Shown: positions 57,210 to 64,000 of the stretch, in pieces | Position numbering within the stretch: position 1 is the stretch's first letter | How the letters are laid out: every line of letters starts with the position of its first letter | DNA from: Enterovirga aerilata | GTDB taxonomy: Bacteria; Pseudomonadota; Alphaproteobacteria; Rhizobiales; Beijerinckiaceae | Assembly (NCBI RefSeq): GCF_013044135.1 | Contig: NZ_JABEPP010000002.1 | Coordinates: forward strand, 1-64,000 | Length of the DNA: 64,000 bases | Reading direction: 5' to 3' | The notes under the pieces: generated by a model | Database searches by the model: none | The model's input: only the letters and a program-made list of their open reading frames with translations | Told to the model about the DNA's origin: nothing | Position numbers and translations under genes: made by a program

Positions 57210-58324
57210 ACCGCCATCGCTTCGCGCCGTGAAGGCGCATGGCGCCCGCGCTGCATCGCCTCCCGGAGATAGCTCTCCAGCTCTGTGGCGCGGCAATCGG
57301 CGGTGTGCGCGCCGAGAATGCGGGCCCGGGCCGCCTGGCCGATGCGGGCCGGCCTCGTTCCGTCGGCATCGCTCAGGATCGCGACGACCTGATCCGAACT
57401 CGTCGCGAGCAGGATCTCGCGGCCTGGGGCGAGGATGTCCTCGATGCCGCTCCATACGTCCGAGATCACGGGCGTCGCGCAGGAGGCCGCCTCAAAGAGG
57501 CGGACGCTGGGGCTCCAGCCCGCCGCGACCATGTCGGCGCGGGTGACGTTCAGGGTGTAGCGGCTCGCGGCGTAGAATTCGGGATGGTCCACTGGACCGA
57601 CATGCTGGAAACGCTCGACGTTGTCCGGCCAGACGATGTCGTCCGGATATTGCGGGCCGGCGACCACGAACCGGAGATGCGGGAGACGCCGTGCGGGCTC
57701 GATCAGCAGCCGCTCCAGCACCGGCTGCCGGTCCGGGCTGTAGGTGCCGAGATAGGAGAGGTCCCAGCGCCTCTCCCGCTCGAGCGGCGGGTAGCTTGCC
57801 GGATCGACGGAGCAGTAGAGCGCGCGGGCGGCGGGAGAGCCGTAGCGACGCTCGATCAGGTCCAGCGTCGGGCCGCCGGTAAAGGACAGGTAGACGTCGT
57901 AGCCCGGGATCAGGTCCGGCGCGATGTACTCCGTGTCGCCCCGGGCGAGCTTTGCCAGCGTCACGGGGGTGTCAATGTCGTAGAACGCCGTCACGCCGCG
58001 CGCCCAGTCCTGCACGAGCCGGCCGACCGCGACGCCGTTCGGCACGTAGGAGCCGACGATGACCGCATCGGCATCCGCGATCAGCTCGCGGTGGCGCTCC
58101 AGGTCCGCGACTTCCCTGTAGAAGAGCAGGCGGCACCAAGCCGGATCGGCGAGATCGCGGTGCGGGCCGGAATACCACGGGACGTCGCGCTCGAGGAATG
58201 TCACCTCGTGCCCGCGCGCGACGAAGGCCTTGAGCAACGCCCGGTAGGTGGTCGCGTGGCCGTTGCCCCACGACGAAGAAAGGCTGAGGCCGAGTACGAC
58301 GACCTTCATCTTGCGCGTGGTCAC
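57206..58324 (-). CDS. CgeB-family glycosyltransferase
   Basis: A 372-residue paralogue of the gene at 49613, sharing LSSSWGNGHATTYRALLKA at the N-terminus and LSYLGTYSPDRQPVLERLL, LNVTRADMVAAGWSPS and FEAASCATPVISD in the C-terminal half. The GTG at 58324 has GGAG close upstream and overlaps the previous stop (GTGA); ATG 58309 is an alternative. It is the last gene of the reverse operon. The GT-B fold is inferred; the acceptor may be the same glycan as that of the forward operon. Confidence 0.84.
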   Translation of the reverse strand: MTTRKMKVVVLGLSLSSSWGNGHATTYRALLKAFVARGHEVTFLERDVPWYSGPHRDLADPAWCRLLFYREVADLERHRELIADADAVIVGSYVPNGVAVGRLVQDWARGVTAFYDIDTPVTLAKLARGDTEYIAPDLIPGYDVYLSFTGGPTLDLIERRYGSPAARALYCSVDPASYPPLERERRWDLSYLGTYSPDRQPVLERLLIEPARRLPHLRFVVAGPQYPDDIVWPDNVERFQHVGPVDHPEFYAASRYTLNVTRADMVAAGWSPSVRLFEAASCATPVISDVWSGIEDILAPGREILLATSSDQVVAILSDADGTRPARIGQAARARILGAHTADCRATELESYLREAMQRGRHAPSRREAMAV

Positions 58325-59415
58325 GCCGCGCTCCGCTCGCGCTTGGCCGCCGCCACGTTCCGGAGCAGCCGGTCGAGCTCGGCGCCGCGGCGCTCATAGG
58401 TATGCTCCTTCAGGATACGAGCGCGGCCGGCCTCGCCGATCTCCCGGGCACGCTCGGGAGTGAGCGTGCGGATGTGCTCGGCGACCTCGACGCCGTCGCG
58501 GGCGACGAGCACCTCCTCGTTCTCCTTCAGGAACATCTCAAGCCCGACCCAGGAATCCGTGATCAGGCAGGCGCCGGCACCGCAAGCCTCGAAAACGCGC
58601 GTTGCAGGCGAGTATCCGACGCTGGCCATGGAGTCGCGGGCGATGTTCAGGACGGCCATGGAGGAGGTGTTGAAGGCGTTGTGATCGCGCGTGTAGACGT
58701 GGCCGATATGGCGGACGTTGGCGGGCATGGCCTTCGTCTCCCAGCCGTTGCCGCCGATCAGGAACGAGCGCTCGGGCAGCCGTGCGGCGGCGTCCAGGAA
58801 GAAGGTGTCGACCCGCGCCTCCCGGTCCGGCAGCCGGTTGCCGAGGAAGGAGAGATCCGCCCGGAAGCGGTCATCCGGCGGCACCGGATGGTGCGTCTCG
58901 GGATCGAGAGCGTTGTAGATCGGCACGCAGAGCGGTGCACCGAAACCTTCATAGGCCGAGATCACGGGCGGGCCACCGCCATAGGTGATGACGAGGTCGA
59001 GCTCCGGGAGCACGCGGTGCATCGGATGGTCGTGGTGGGCGCGCAGCTCCGCGAGGGTCGCGGGGGCGTCCACGTCGCAGAACATGCGGATCGCGCCCGG
59101 GCGCGCGGCCTCCTGGAGGCCGAGCAGGAGGACGTCGTCATAGACCCCGACGCCGCTCGCCTTCACGACGACATCGGCAAGCGCCGCTTCCGCGATGACA
59201 GAGCGCACGCCTTCGTCCGTCGCCGGGTAGACCTTCACGGTGCACCAATCCGGCGGGTCGATGTCGCGGTGCTGCTGCCGGTCGAATGCATCCGGCTCGT
59301 AAAAGGTGATCTGGTGACCGCGTTTGGCGAGCTGCGAGAGCAGGCCGCGGTAATAGGTGGCTGCCCCGTTCCAATACGAGGAGAGGAGGCTCGAGCCGTA
59401 GAAGGCGATTCTCAT
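58321..59415 (-). CDS. CgeB-family glycosyltransferase
   Basis: A 364-residue CgeB-type protein starting MRIAFYGSSLLSSYWNGAAT, with LSFLGNRLPDREARVDTFF, LNIARDSMASVGYSPATRVF and an EACGAGACLITD segment. It differs clearly from its neighbours, so it is not a recent duplicate. Start and stop overlap the adjacent genes by 4 bases, so the whole reverse operon is translationally coupled. Predicted soluble or membrane-peripheral, without a signal peptide. Confidence 0.84.
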   Translation of the reverse strand: MRIAFYGSSLLSSYWNGAATYYRGLLSQLAKRGHQITFYEPDAFDRQQHRDIDPPDWCTVKVYPATDEGVRSVIAEAALADVVVKASGVGVYDDVLLLGLQEAARPGAIRMFCDVDAPATLAELRAHHDHPMHRVLPELDLVITYGGGPPVISAYEGFGAPLCVPIYNALDPETHHPVPPDDRFRADLSFLGNRLPDREARVDTFFLDAAARLPERSFLIGGNGWETKAMPANVRHIGHVYTRDHNAFNTSSMAVLNIARDSMASVGYSPATRVFEACGAGACLITDSWVGLEMFLKENEEVLVARDGVEVAEHIRTLTPERAREIGEAGRARILKEHTYERRGAELDRLLRNVAAAKRERSAA

Positions 59416-60524
59416 GCGACGTGCTCCAGCGGGCGACTCTGCGTCACGCGGCTGAGGATGGCCAACAGCTCGTCGGCCCGGTGTGAACAGCTATGGCGGG
59501 CGCGGATCGTCTCGAGCCCGTGTCGGACGAGCGAAGCGCGCAGATCCGCGTCGTCGCGTACGGCCCTGAGATGCTGCTGCATCTCGGCCGGATCCTTCGC
59601 CATCAGGAAGTCGAGACCGACCCGGAACAGGTTCTCGTCGTCGCGCCAGGGCGCGGAAACGAGCGGGATGCCACAGGCGAGCGCCTCGAAGACTCGGATC
59701 GTCGGGATGCCCGGCAACTGCTGTACGTAGAGCCGTCGCGGCACATGCGCCGTGGCGAGGTGGCGCGCGAAGATGTCCGGCGCGCGGGCGTTCGGCAGCC
59801 AGCCGAGATAGCGCGCGCCGTGGCGGGCGAGGGTGGCGAGCGCCGTCTCCGGATAGCGGACGCCGTAGATGTCGAGCGGCAGCCCGAGCTCGGCGGCCGG
59901 GCGGAAGAGATACGCCTCCAACTCCTCGCTGCGTTCGTCGTCGCCCCAATTACCGATCCAGACGAGCCCGCTCCGCTCCCCTTCGGAAGCTGGCGGCCGG
60001 AACAGGCGCGTGTCGGCGGCCTCGTGCCAGGTGAAGACGCGCCCGCCCCAACCCCAGCCGCGATAGACCTCGCTCAGCGTCTCGCCAAAGGCGAGCACGC
60101 CGTCATAGCCGGAGAGATCGTAGGCACGCATCGACCCTGGATCGCTGACCGCGCGGTGATGCGTGTCGTGGAAGAGAAGCGTGTAGCGCCCGCCGCGGGC
60201 GCGGTGCGCGCCGAGGGCGGCCACGAGCGCGTGCTCGTTCCACTCGTGGACGATCACGACATCGGCGCCGTCGAGCGCTCGGTCAAGATCGAGGTCTGGG
60301 CCGTAGCTCTCCGAACTCAGCTCCGGGTAGCCGGCGCGAAAGGCCTCGAGCCCCGCCTCGCCATGGTCGCGGAGGAGATTGCCGAGGCTCCAGTTGCCGG
60401 TCGGCTCATAGATCCGGGTCTCGTGCCCGCGAGCGATCAGCTCGCGGAAGACGCCGCGCAGAAAATGCGCATTTCCGTGGTTCCAGCAGGAGAGGAGCGA
60501 GTGGGTGAAATAGACCAAGCGCAT
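59412..60524 (-). CDS. CgeB-family glycosyltransferase
   Basis: A 370-residue CgeB-type protein, the most divergent of the three in tandem. It opens FTHSLLSCWNHGNAHFLRGV, has VWIGNWGDDERSEEL in the middle and IRVFEALACGIPLVSAPW in the C-terminal signature. The start shares one base with the stop of the GT4 gene (TGATG). Donor and acceptor are unknown; position suggests stepwise assembly of one oligosaccharide with its neighbours. Confidence 0.82.
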   Translation of the reverse strand: MRLVYFTHSLLSCWNHGNAHFLRGVFRELIARGHETRIYEPTGNWSLGNLLRDHGEAGLEAFRAGYPELSSESYGPDLDLDRALDGADVVIVHEWNEHALVAALGAHRARGGRYTLLFHDTHHRAVSDPGSMRAYDLSGYDGVLAFGETLSEVYRGWGWGGRVFTWHEAADTRLFRPPASEGERSGLVWIGNWGDDERSEELEAYLFRPAAELGLPLDIYGVRYPETALATLARHGARYLGWLPNARAPDIFARHLATAHVPRRLYVQQLPGIPTIRVFEALACGIPLVSAPWRDDENLFRVGLDFLMAKDPAEMQQHLRAVRDDADLRASLVRHGLETIRARHSCSHRADELLAILSRVTQSRPLEHVA

Positions 60525-61642
60525 CAGGCGGCGGTCATCAGCTTGGTGCGCTTGCGCGCGAGGACGTCCCGATAGGCTTTCTCCACGCGGTCGACCATCG
60601 CGGTGACCGTGTAGCGGGCCGCACGCTCCTGCGCCGCGCGGCCGAGCCGGTTTCGCTCCTCAGGATCCGCGAGAAGGCGCTCCAGGACCCCGAGCGCGCT
60701 ATCCTCCGCTCGGGGGGCGACGAACAGGGCGGCGCCGTCCCACAATTCGCGGAAGGTCGTTATGTCGGAGAGGACAAGCGGGCAGGCGGCTTGCGCGGCC
60801 TCGAGCACGGCAAGCCCGAACGGTTCATAGAGCGCCGGCGAAACGAAGACGGGGCGAGCCGCGAACAGCGCGTCGAGGGCCGCCGTCGGAACATGGCCGA
60901 GCGCCTTCGCGTGACGAATCGCGATAGCGGCGCCGTTCGGTCCAGCCGTCGGTCCGGCAGCCAGGACAGGAGAGGGGAGATGAGCGGCGACGCGGTCTAG
61001 GGTCGCGACGTTCTTGCCCTCGTCCCAGAGGCGGCCGGCTGTGAGTATGAAGGGCTCGGTTGCGCGATCGGCGGCCGCTGGCGCCGGCCGGGCGGCGCGA
61101 CCGTTGTGAATGGCACGGGGCAGCTTGCTCAGCGAGTAGGCCTCCGCCGTGGTCCGGGCGAAGGCAGCGGTCGGCGCGAGGAGCATGTCTGCCGCCTTGT
61201 AGCCCGCGCGCACGAGGTCCGTTCGCCACGCGAAATCGTCGGGAAGGCGGCCGCCGCGCACCGCCGCCCACCAGGTGGCGACGCAGGAATGGCAGACGGC
61301 GATCACCGGGCAGGGAAAGCGGGCCTCGGCGGCGAGGGCCGGGCTGTTCAGATGAACGAGGTCGCACCCAAGTTCTGCCGCGAGGGCGGCTATCGCCCGG
61401 CCGGCATCCACGATCTGGGTGCGACTTTCGGCTGTCCAGTCCAGCGGAAGGCCGGTCTCGATCAACCTCACCCCTGCAACCGCTTCCGCGGCCGCCCGCT
61501 GCGCATCCGACACCGGAGGACCGAGCGCGGCGAGGATCGTCGTGACGCCACGCTCCCGCAGCCCCGAAGCGAGGTCGAGGGCGTAGGTCCATACGCCTCC
61601 GGCCGCGTCGGCAGTCATCAGTACTCTGAGCGGGTTCGCCAT
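60524..61642 (-). CDS. GT4-family glycosyltransferase
   Basis: A 372-residue glycosyltransferase with the GT-B fold. Motifs are MTADAAGGVWTYALDLASGL at the N-terminus, HNGRAARPAP, FILTAGRLWDEGKNV and the GT4 EX7E-type segment LYEPFGLAVLEAAQ. The ATG at 61642 leaves a 25-bp gap after the epimerase; a GTG at 61687 would overlap it by 20 bp. It precedes the three CgeB genes on the same strand. Confidence 0.86.
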   Translation of the reverse strand: MANPLRVLMTADAAGGVWTYALDLASGLRERGVTTILAALGPPVSDAQRAAAEAVAGVRLIETGLPLDWTAESRTQIVDAGRAIAALAAELGCDLVHLNSPALAAEARFPCPVIAVCHSCVATWWAAVRGGRLPDDFAWRTDLVRAGYKAADMLLAPTAAFARTTAEAYSLSKLPRAIHNGRAARPAPAAADRATEPFILTAGRLWDEGKNVATLDRVAAHLPSPVLAAGPTAGPNGAAIAIRHAKALGHVPTAALDALFAARPVFVSPALYEPFGLAVLEAAQAACPLVLSDITTFRELWDGAALFVAPRAEDSALGVLERLLADPEERNRLGRAAQERAARYTVTAMVDRVEKAYRDVLARKRTKLMTAA

Positions 61643-61667
61643 CAGGTCGAAGCGGCGCGGGCCGCCA

Positions 61668-62768
61668 TCACGAGAGCGCGCCGACACGGACCACGCGCTT
61701 CGCCTGGGTCTCGGCCGGATCGCCGCGCTCGGCCCGGAGCCAAGCCACGAGGTTCGCTACGCCCTGTCGCCACGGCAACGGCGCCTTTAGGCCAAGCGCC
61801 GCCCGGATGGAGCGGGCGTCGGCCACGAAGTAGCGCTGGTCGCCGGGCCGCCAGTCGGAGTAATGCGCTTCCACCTTCCGGCCGGTCAGGTCAGAAAGGT
61901 GCCGGAGAAGGTGCCGCAGGCTGATCGCGTTCTGAGGCCCGCCTCCGAGGTTGAAGGCACGACCCGATATCGCGCGGATGTCGCGTAGCGCCGCCACATA
62001 GGCCTCGACCGCGTCTGAGACGTCGAGGATATCGCGAACCTGCGCGCCATCGCCGTAGATGGAGATCGGCTGGCCCTCGATGGCCCGGATGGCGAAATGC
62101 GCCACCCAACCCTGGTCTTCGGTCCCCATCTGCCGCTGGCCGTAGATGCAGCTCATGCGGATCACGGAGGTGGGCACGTCGAAGGACCGCGCATAATCCA
62201 GCACATACTGGTCGGCGGCTCCTTTTGAGCAGCCGTACGGCGTATGGAAGTCGAGCGGGCGGCTCTCGCCGATGCCCTGCATCCGCACCGCCGGGTCGAC
62301 CGGCAAGTAGGCGTCGTCGGTGAGTGCGAGCCCGATATCGGCAAGGTCGCCGTAGACCTTGTTCGTGGAGGCGAAGATAAGCGGGGCGGGATCCGGCCGG
62401 GCGCGGAGTGCCTCGAGCAGCGAGAGGGTCGCCTTCACGTTGATGTCGAAATCCGAGACGGGGTCGACCAGGCTCGTGGTGACCGCGACCTGCGCCGCCA
62501 TGTGGAAGACGGCCGAGGCGTCGCGCGCCGCGGCCGCAAGTTCGGCGCCGGATCGGACATCCGCGACGACTGCCGAGATGCGCCGCGGATGGCGCTCCGT
62601 CAGCCAGGCGAGATTGCGGTCCACCCCGGGCCGGGCCAGCGCGTCGTAGACGAGCACGTCGTGCCCGTCGCGGGCGAGCCGGTCGGCGAGGTTCGAGCCG
62701 ATGAACCCGGCGCCCCCGGTCACCAGGATCGGCCGACGGCCGATAATGGCGGGTGCCGCGCCGTTCAT
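61668..62768 (-). CDS. NAD-dependent epimerase/dehydratase (nucleotide sugar)
   Basis: A 366-residue extended SDR enzyme. The Rossmann motif VTGGAGFIGSNLADRL lies near residue 17, the catalytic Tyr-x3-Lys is in TPYGCSKGAADQYV, and GDGAQVRDILDV is in the C-terminal substrate region. The layout resembles CDP-paratose/CDP-tyvelose 2-epimerases and related GDP- or UDP-sugar epimerases. Its ATG overlaps the preceding epimerase stop (ATGA). It probably supplies a nucleotide sugar to the glycosyltransferases downstream. Confidence 0.87.
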   Translation of the reverse strand: MNGAAPAIIGRRPILVTGGAGFIGSNLADRLARDGHDVLVYDALARPGVDRNLAWLTERHPRRISAVVADVRSGAELAAAARDASAVFHMAAQVAVTTSLVDPVSDFDINVKATLSLLEALRARPDPAPLIFASTNKVYGDLADIGLALTDDAYLPVDPAVRMQGIGESRPLDFHTPYGCSKGAADQYVLDYARSFDVPTSVIRMSCIYGQRQMGTEDQGWVAHFAIRAIEGQPISIYGDGAQVRDILDVSDAVEAYVAALRDIRAISGRAFNLGGGPQNAISLRHLLRHLSDLTGRKVEAHYSDWRPGDQRYFVADARSIRAALGLKAPLPWRQGVANLVAWLRAERGDPAETQAKRVVRVGALS

Positions 62769-63874
62769 GCCACGAGGCCCCGCGCTTCGAGTTCTCTGCG
62801 GGCTTCGCTGACGCGGTCCTGCGCCTGCTGTTGGGCCACCCATTCCGCCAACTCGCGCAGGCCTTCGGCAAAATCCTTGCGGGGTTCGTAGCCGAGCTCC
62901 GTCCGGGCCTTGGTGATGTCCGGGATGTTGTGCCGGATGTCGCCCGCGCGCGCCTTGCCCGCGATCTCGGGCGTGATGTCCGGCCGCCCCATCGCCGCGG
63001 CGAGGAGATCCGCCACCTCCTGCACCGTCCGGTCGACGCCGCTGCCGATGTTGTAGACCTGCCCTGCGGCCTGAGGCCGGTCCAGCGCCAGCAGGAAGGC
63101 CTGCGCCACGTCCTCGACATGGACGAAATCGCGCCGCTGCTTCCCGTCCTCGAAGATGATCGGTCGGTTCCCGTTCTGGATGCGCGACGCGAAGATCGCG
63201 AGCACGCCCGTATAGGGGTTCGAGAGCGCCTGGCCCGGCCCGTAGGCGTTCCAGAGCCGGAGCGCGACGCCTTCCATGCCGTAATAGGGTGCGAGCGTGA
63301 GCGTGAGGCGCTCCTGCACGTGCTTGGTGATCGCATAGACGGAGGCGAGCGTCGGCCGCTTCCATTCCGGCGTGGGCACCGGGATCATGGGCCGGCCCTG
63401 CCGGTCCGGCGGGTCCCATGGCGCTCCGCCATTCGGCTGCCGGATCGCATCCTCGACGAGCTCGCCATCGGTCGTGCGATAGAGCCCTTCGCCGTAGATG
63501 CTCATCGAGGAGGCCACCACGACGCGCTTCACCGGCTTTGCGATGAGTTCCTGGAACAGCACCGCGGTTCCGAGGTCGTTCACCGACACGTAGCGGTCGA
63601 TCGCGTACATGCTCTGGCCGACGCCGACTTCGGCGGCGAGATGCACGACCTTGTCGACGCCCTTCAGCGCCGCACGGACGACGGTGTCCTCCCTGACATC
63701 GCCGACGATCAGCTCCGCGCGTGGATCGAGCCCGTCGGGCTCGGCCTTTCCGCCGTGAACCTGCTCGATGAGGCTGTCCAGGATGATGACGCGGTCGCCG
63801 CGGTCGAGCAGCGCGCGCGAGACGTAGCGGCCGATGAAACCCGCGCCGCCCGTGATGAGGATCGTCTCTGCCAC
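62765..63874 (-). CDS. NAD-dependent epimerase/dehydratase (nucleotide sugar)
   Basis: A 369-residue extended SDR enzyme with LITGGAGFIGRYVSRALL at the N-terminus, the catalytic Tyr-x3-Lys in SVYAITKHVQERL, and DFVHVEDVAQAF in the C-terminal part. An extra loop with WDPPDRQGRPMIPVPTPEWK around residues 150-170 is similar to that in dTDP-L-rhamnose 4-epimerase-like proteins. It is the first complete gene of the reverse glycan operon in view, coupled to a second epimerase. Confidence 0.87.
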   Translation of the reverse strand: MAETILITGGAGFIGRYVSRALLDRGDRVIILDSLIEQVHGGKAEPDGLDPRAELIVGDVREDTVVRAALKGVDKVVHLAAEVGVGQSMYAIDRYVSVNDLGTAVLFQELIAKPVKRVVVASSMSIYGEGLYRTTDGELVEDAIRQPNGGAPWDPPDRQGRPMIPVPTPEWKRPTLASVYAITKHVQERLTLTLAPYYGMEGVALRLWNAYGPGQALSNPYTGVLAIFASRIQNGNRPIIFEDGKQRRDFVHVEDVAQAFLLALDRPQAAGQVYNIGSGVDRTVQEVADLLAAAMGRPDITPEIAGKARAGDIRHNIPDITKARTELGYEPRKDFAEGLRELAEWVAQQQAQDRVSEARRELEARGLVA

Positions 63875-63884
63875 CTTGCTTTTC

Positions 63885-64000
63885 TCAGCCCTTCGCCTTC
63901 GCCGATTTCGCGCCGCCCGAGGCCGCAGCAGCGCTCTTCGCGCCGCCTTTCGCCGTGCTCTTGGATGCGGTGCCTTTAGCCGCTTTAGCCTCGGTCTTCG
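63885..64000 (-). CDS. Partial gene with Ala/Lys-rich C-terminus (5' end beyond window)
   Basis: Only the last 37 codons are visible. They encode a low-complexity tail of Lys, Ala, Gly and Ser (for example TASKSTAKGGAKSAAAAS) ending KAKG and a TGA at 63885-63887. It lies 10 bp upstream of the first epimerase and on the same strand, so it probably belongs to the same operon. Such tails occur on various alphaproteobacterial proteins and do not reveal the function. Confidence 0.6.
   Translation of the reverse strand, partial: KTEAKAAKGTASKSTAKGGAKSAAAASGGAKSAKAKG

Overview
The window is a high-GC chromosomal segment with dense, mostly leaderless gene packing, frequent ATGA and GTGA start/stop overlaps and many GTG or TTG starts. 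Gene content points to an alphaproteobacterium of the order Hyphomicrobiales (Rhizobiales). The indicators are a hopanoid cluster of the hpnACDE-shc-hpnG type, an Omp25/Omp31-like porin, alphaproteobacterial ParE and TopA, and dispersed palindromic repeats that read as MAGLGPAI when translated. A Methylobacteriaceae-like host would fit, but the genus cannot be fixed from sequence alone.

Layout. Positions 1-13000 hold housekeeping genes: plsX-fabH for lipid synthesis, a diguanylate cyclase, a RhlE-like RNA helicase, an outer-membrane beta-barrel protein, parE, topA and pyrB. Positions 12600-23900 are accessory metabolism: an MhqO/MhqD-like dioxygenase and hydrolase pair, a lytic transglycosylase, an iron-containing alcohol dehydrogenase beside a decayed phosphonoacetate hydrolase gene (phnA), a DMT transporter, a DeoR regulator, RppH, a glutamine-synthetase-family ligase, a haloacid dehalogenase, a MipA/OmpV protein and an amidinotransferase.

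Positions 24042-43518 form a hopanoid/isoprenoid supercluster. hpnL-hpnI-hpnJ-(toxin-antitoxin)-hpnK is read forward, with hpnN convergent to it. ispH-hpnH is an operon, and hpnG, shc, hpnE, hpnD, hpnC, hpnA, dxs and ispA run on the minus strand. Together they cover precursor supply (Dxs, IspH, IspA), squalene synthesis (HpnCDE), cyclisation (Shc), side-chain addition (HpnH, HpnG), cyclitol-ether head-group synthesis (HpnI, HpnK, HpnJ) and export (HpnN). The arginine-type amidinotransferase divergent from hpnL is the most interesting neighbour. It could make the guanidinylated form of the cyclitol ether, a step with no assigned gene that I know of.

After a small secreted protein, a lipoprotein and a divergent Mfd-like translocase, positions 47927-63874 hold a glycoconjugate cluster in two converging operons. 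The forward one encodes inositol-3-phosphate synthase, a histidine phosphatase, a CgeB-type glycosyltransferase, a sugar nucleotidyltransferase, a methyltransferase, a glycosidase-like protein whose barrel order looks circularly permuted, a PIG-L deacetylase, a GT4 glycosyltransferase, a CelD-like acyltransferase and a second methyltransferase. The reverse one encodes two NAD-dependent epimerases, a GT4 enzyme and three CgeB-type glycosyltransferases. The product is unknown; the enzyme set resembles the logic of inositol glycoside synthesis. Two palindromic repeat elements lie at and inside the PIG-L gene, one of them apparently translated in frame. The right edge cuts a gene with an Ala/Lys-rich C-terminus.
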